Assembly (NCBI GenBank): GCA_028023455.1
Contig: JAQFVV010006246.1
Location: 5,222,363-5,286,362 of the forward strand
DNA: 64,000 nucleotides
Direction: 5' to 3'
Source: Epiperipatus broadwayi
Lineage: Eukaryota; Onychophora; Udeonychophora; Euonychophora; Peripatidae
Shown here: one piece after another, positions 63,036-64,000 of the stretch
Numbering within the stretch: position 1 is the stretch's first letter
How the letters are laid out: every line of letters begins with the position of its first letter
Translations under genes and position numbers: made by a program
Notes under the pieces: generated by a model
Database searches by the model: none
What the model was told of the DNA's origin: nothing
The model's input: only the letters and a program-made list of their open reading frames with translations

Positions 63036-63208
63036 GTTCAAAAATGAAGCTGGAAAATACTTTTTCTCTACCATTTAACAGACTCTATAAATAATTTTCT
63101 TCTTCAGAGCACGAAGTTATCATTATCTCCTATCAATAAAATTTTTGCACTGTTAAATAATATATTTTCTTTAAACATAATAAACTATTGTGATGAAAGA
63201 AAACATAC

Positions 63209-63344
63209 CCATTGCTTGGTAGCGAGGACTAATGGTTGTTGGATGATGAAGAACAAGAATTTCACCTTCAAACTCCCAGCATGCTTTGGGTTGAACAGCT
63301 GGAGAGACCATTACCATACCTTTACGTATGGCTGATCTTTTGAT
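63209..63344 (-). CDS. GTPBP1: GTP-binding protein 1, penultimate exon
   Basis: The exon is bounded by TTGTAG and GTATGT on the - strand, 136 bases long, starting in phase 0 and leaving one base. It encodes [20 protein letters not shown], then [20 protein letters not shown] and RYQAM. This matches the conserved barrel segment of animal GTPBP1 ([13 protein letters not shown]...[28 protein letters not shown]) almost residue for residue. It joins in frame with the exon at 51383. Confidence 0.94.
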
Positions 63345-64000
63345 CTACAATATATATTTATATAAAAAAATAATAATCCAAAATTAAATAAATTAACAGA
63401 CTATGTACTTTTCAATAAAAAATAATAATAATATAAAGATTGTAAAAAATATAAATATATATTATTTATGATCTAACTTGAAAACTAATCAACAATAGGT
63501 ATTTTTAATTAATAGCACAGATCCCAGTGAGGGTTTAAGGTATTAATTTACAGGATTTAGCAATAGAAGCAGCTTTAGACCAAAAATTATCACATCCTCA
63601 ATATGAGCAGTATTTCCTACATGAATAAGCAAAAATATATATTCTTAAGCTTTATTATCTTTTATCACTATTCTCCAAGTAATTTTAAATTATTTGTTCA
63701 TCTTCATCTTATTTTTTCCAGAATAAATAAACATCGTTCAAACCAAAGCAGTTAAATTTACAAAACAAAATGTCTAACTTTAAATATTAGTATTGCTGAA
63801 ATGGATCATAAATTAAATGTAATTTTAGATGTAAATTACTATTCAATATTCTTAAACTTTATTAAATTTTATTATCTATCCAGAAATAAATTGATTTTTT
63901 TTTCTTTTCATTTTATTGTTTTTGGAATAGAAAAATGGATTGCAATAGTTTATTTAATAATTCAGAAAGTAATATATCATTTTTTTTTTATACAAGAAAG
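63345..64000 (-). other. GTPBP1: Part of the preceding GTPBP1 intron
   Basis: AT-rich DNA upstream of the exon on the - strand, running to the window end. No further exon was seen. Confidence 0.75.

Larger units (their letters stand above)
51384..63208 (-). other. GTPBP1: GTPBP1 intron (11.8 kb)
   Basis: The - strand donor is GTATGT at 63208 and the acceptor is TTTATAG ending at 51384. The intron hosts fold-back elements (53.4 and 54.2-57.3 kb), two hammerhead-type retroposons, a possible LTR piece, a SINE-like piece, a MITE and a 287-bp tandem duplication. No internal exon was recognised. The known vertebrate order is contiguous across this junction (QAM-V-HCGS), which supports direct splicing. 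Confidence 0.85.

Overview
This is an AT-rich, intron-rich animal (bilaterian) nuclear window, most likely from an arthropod or another invertebrate. The evidence is spliced exons with GT-AG borders, polyadenylation signals, and a dense mix of LINE, Penelope-like, Ty3/gypsy, hAT, SINE and fold-back repeats. Nothing looks bacterial. The exact taxon cannot be read from the sequence. Nearly all longer open frames other than the ones listed are chance frames or repeat debris.

Two conserved genes supply the host coding content, and they converge. On the + strand, two exons (16121-16232 and 20363-20484) encode the C-terminus of mitochondrial 4-aminobutyrate aminotransferase (GABA transaminase, ABAT). 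A short 3'UTR and AATAAA follow near 20.7 kb. On the - strand, two exons (63344-63209 and 51383-50974) encode the C-terminal part of the translational GTPase GTPBP1, separated by an 11.8-kb intron. About 30 kb of repeat-filled intergenic DNA lies between the two 3' ends.

Layout: 1-6.9 kb is a young, rearranged Ty3/gypsy locus. It holds two partial LTRs in one orientation flanking a full inverted LTR and an internal region with one open frame, a Gag-like coiled coil joined to the GPY/F tail of an integrase. At 7.1-7.4 kb lies an eroded Gag zinc-knuckle fragment. At 10.3-12.1 kb is a dead LINE, followed at 12.2 kb by a short hAT element with a perfect 8-bp target duplication. A tRNA-derived retroposon with 14-bp duplications sits just upstream of the last ABAT exon. 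At 25.6-26.8 kb is a second hAT-type element. At 32.5-36.1 kb two Penelope-like elements (reverse transcriptase plus GIY-YIG nuclease) lie head to head. At 46.8-49.3 kb is a dead RTE/BovB-like LINE. At 54.3-57.3 kb is a large fold-back of a TIR element.

The most interesting pattern is a family of small retroposons at 40.3-41.4, 41.8-42.1, 57.8-58.8 and 61.06-61.28 kb. They carry a hammerhead-ribozyme-like core (CTGATGA, short stem II, GAAAC, then GTC), occur as tandem and inverted dimers, and three of the four insertions are bounded by exact 10-14-bp target duplications. Two cores in tandem lie 419 bp apart. Other palindromic insertions (18.2, 24.3 and 43.2 kb) share this architecture, and two of them carry related CTGANGA...AAAC motifs. 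This resembles non-autonomous Penelope-like elements or retrozymes, and a Penelope-like element able to supply enzymes is recognisable, though decayed, in the same window.
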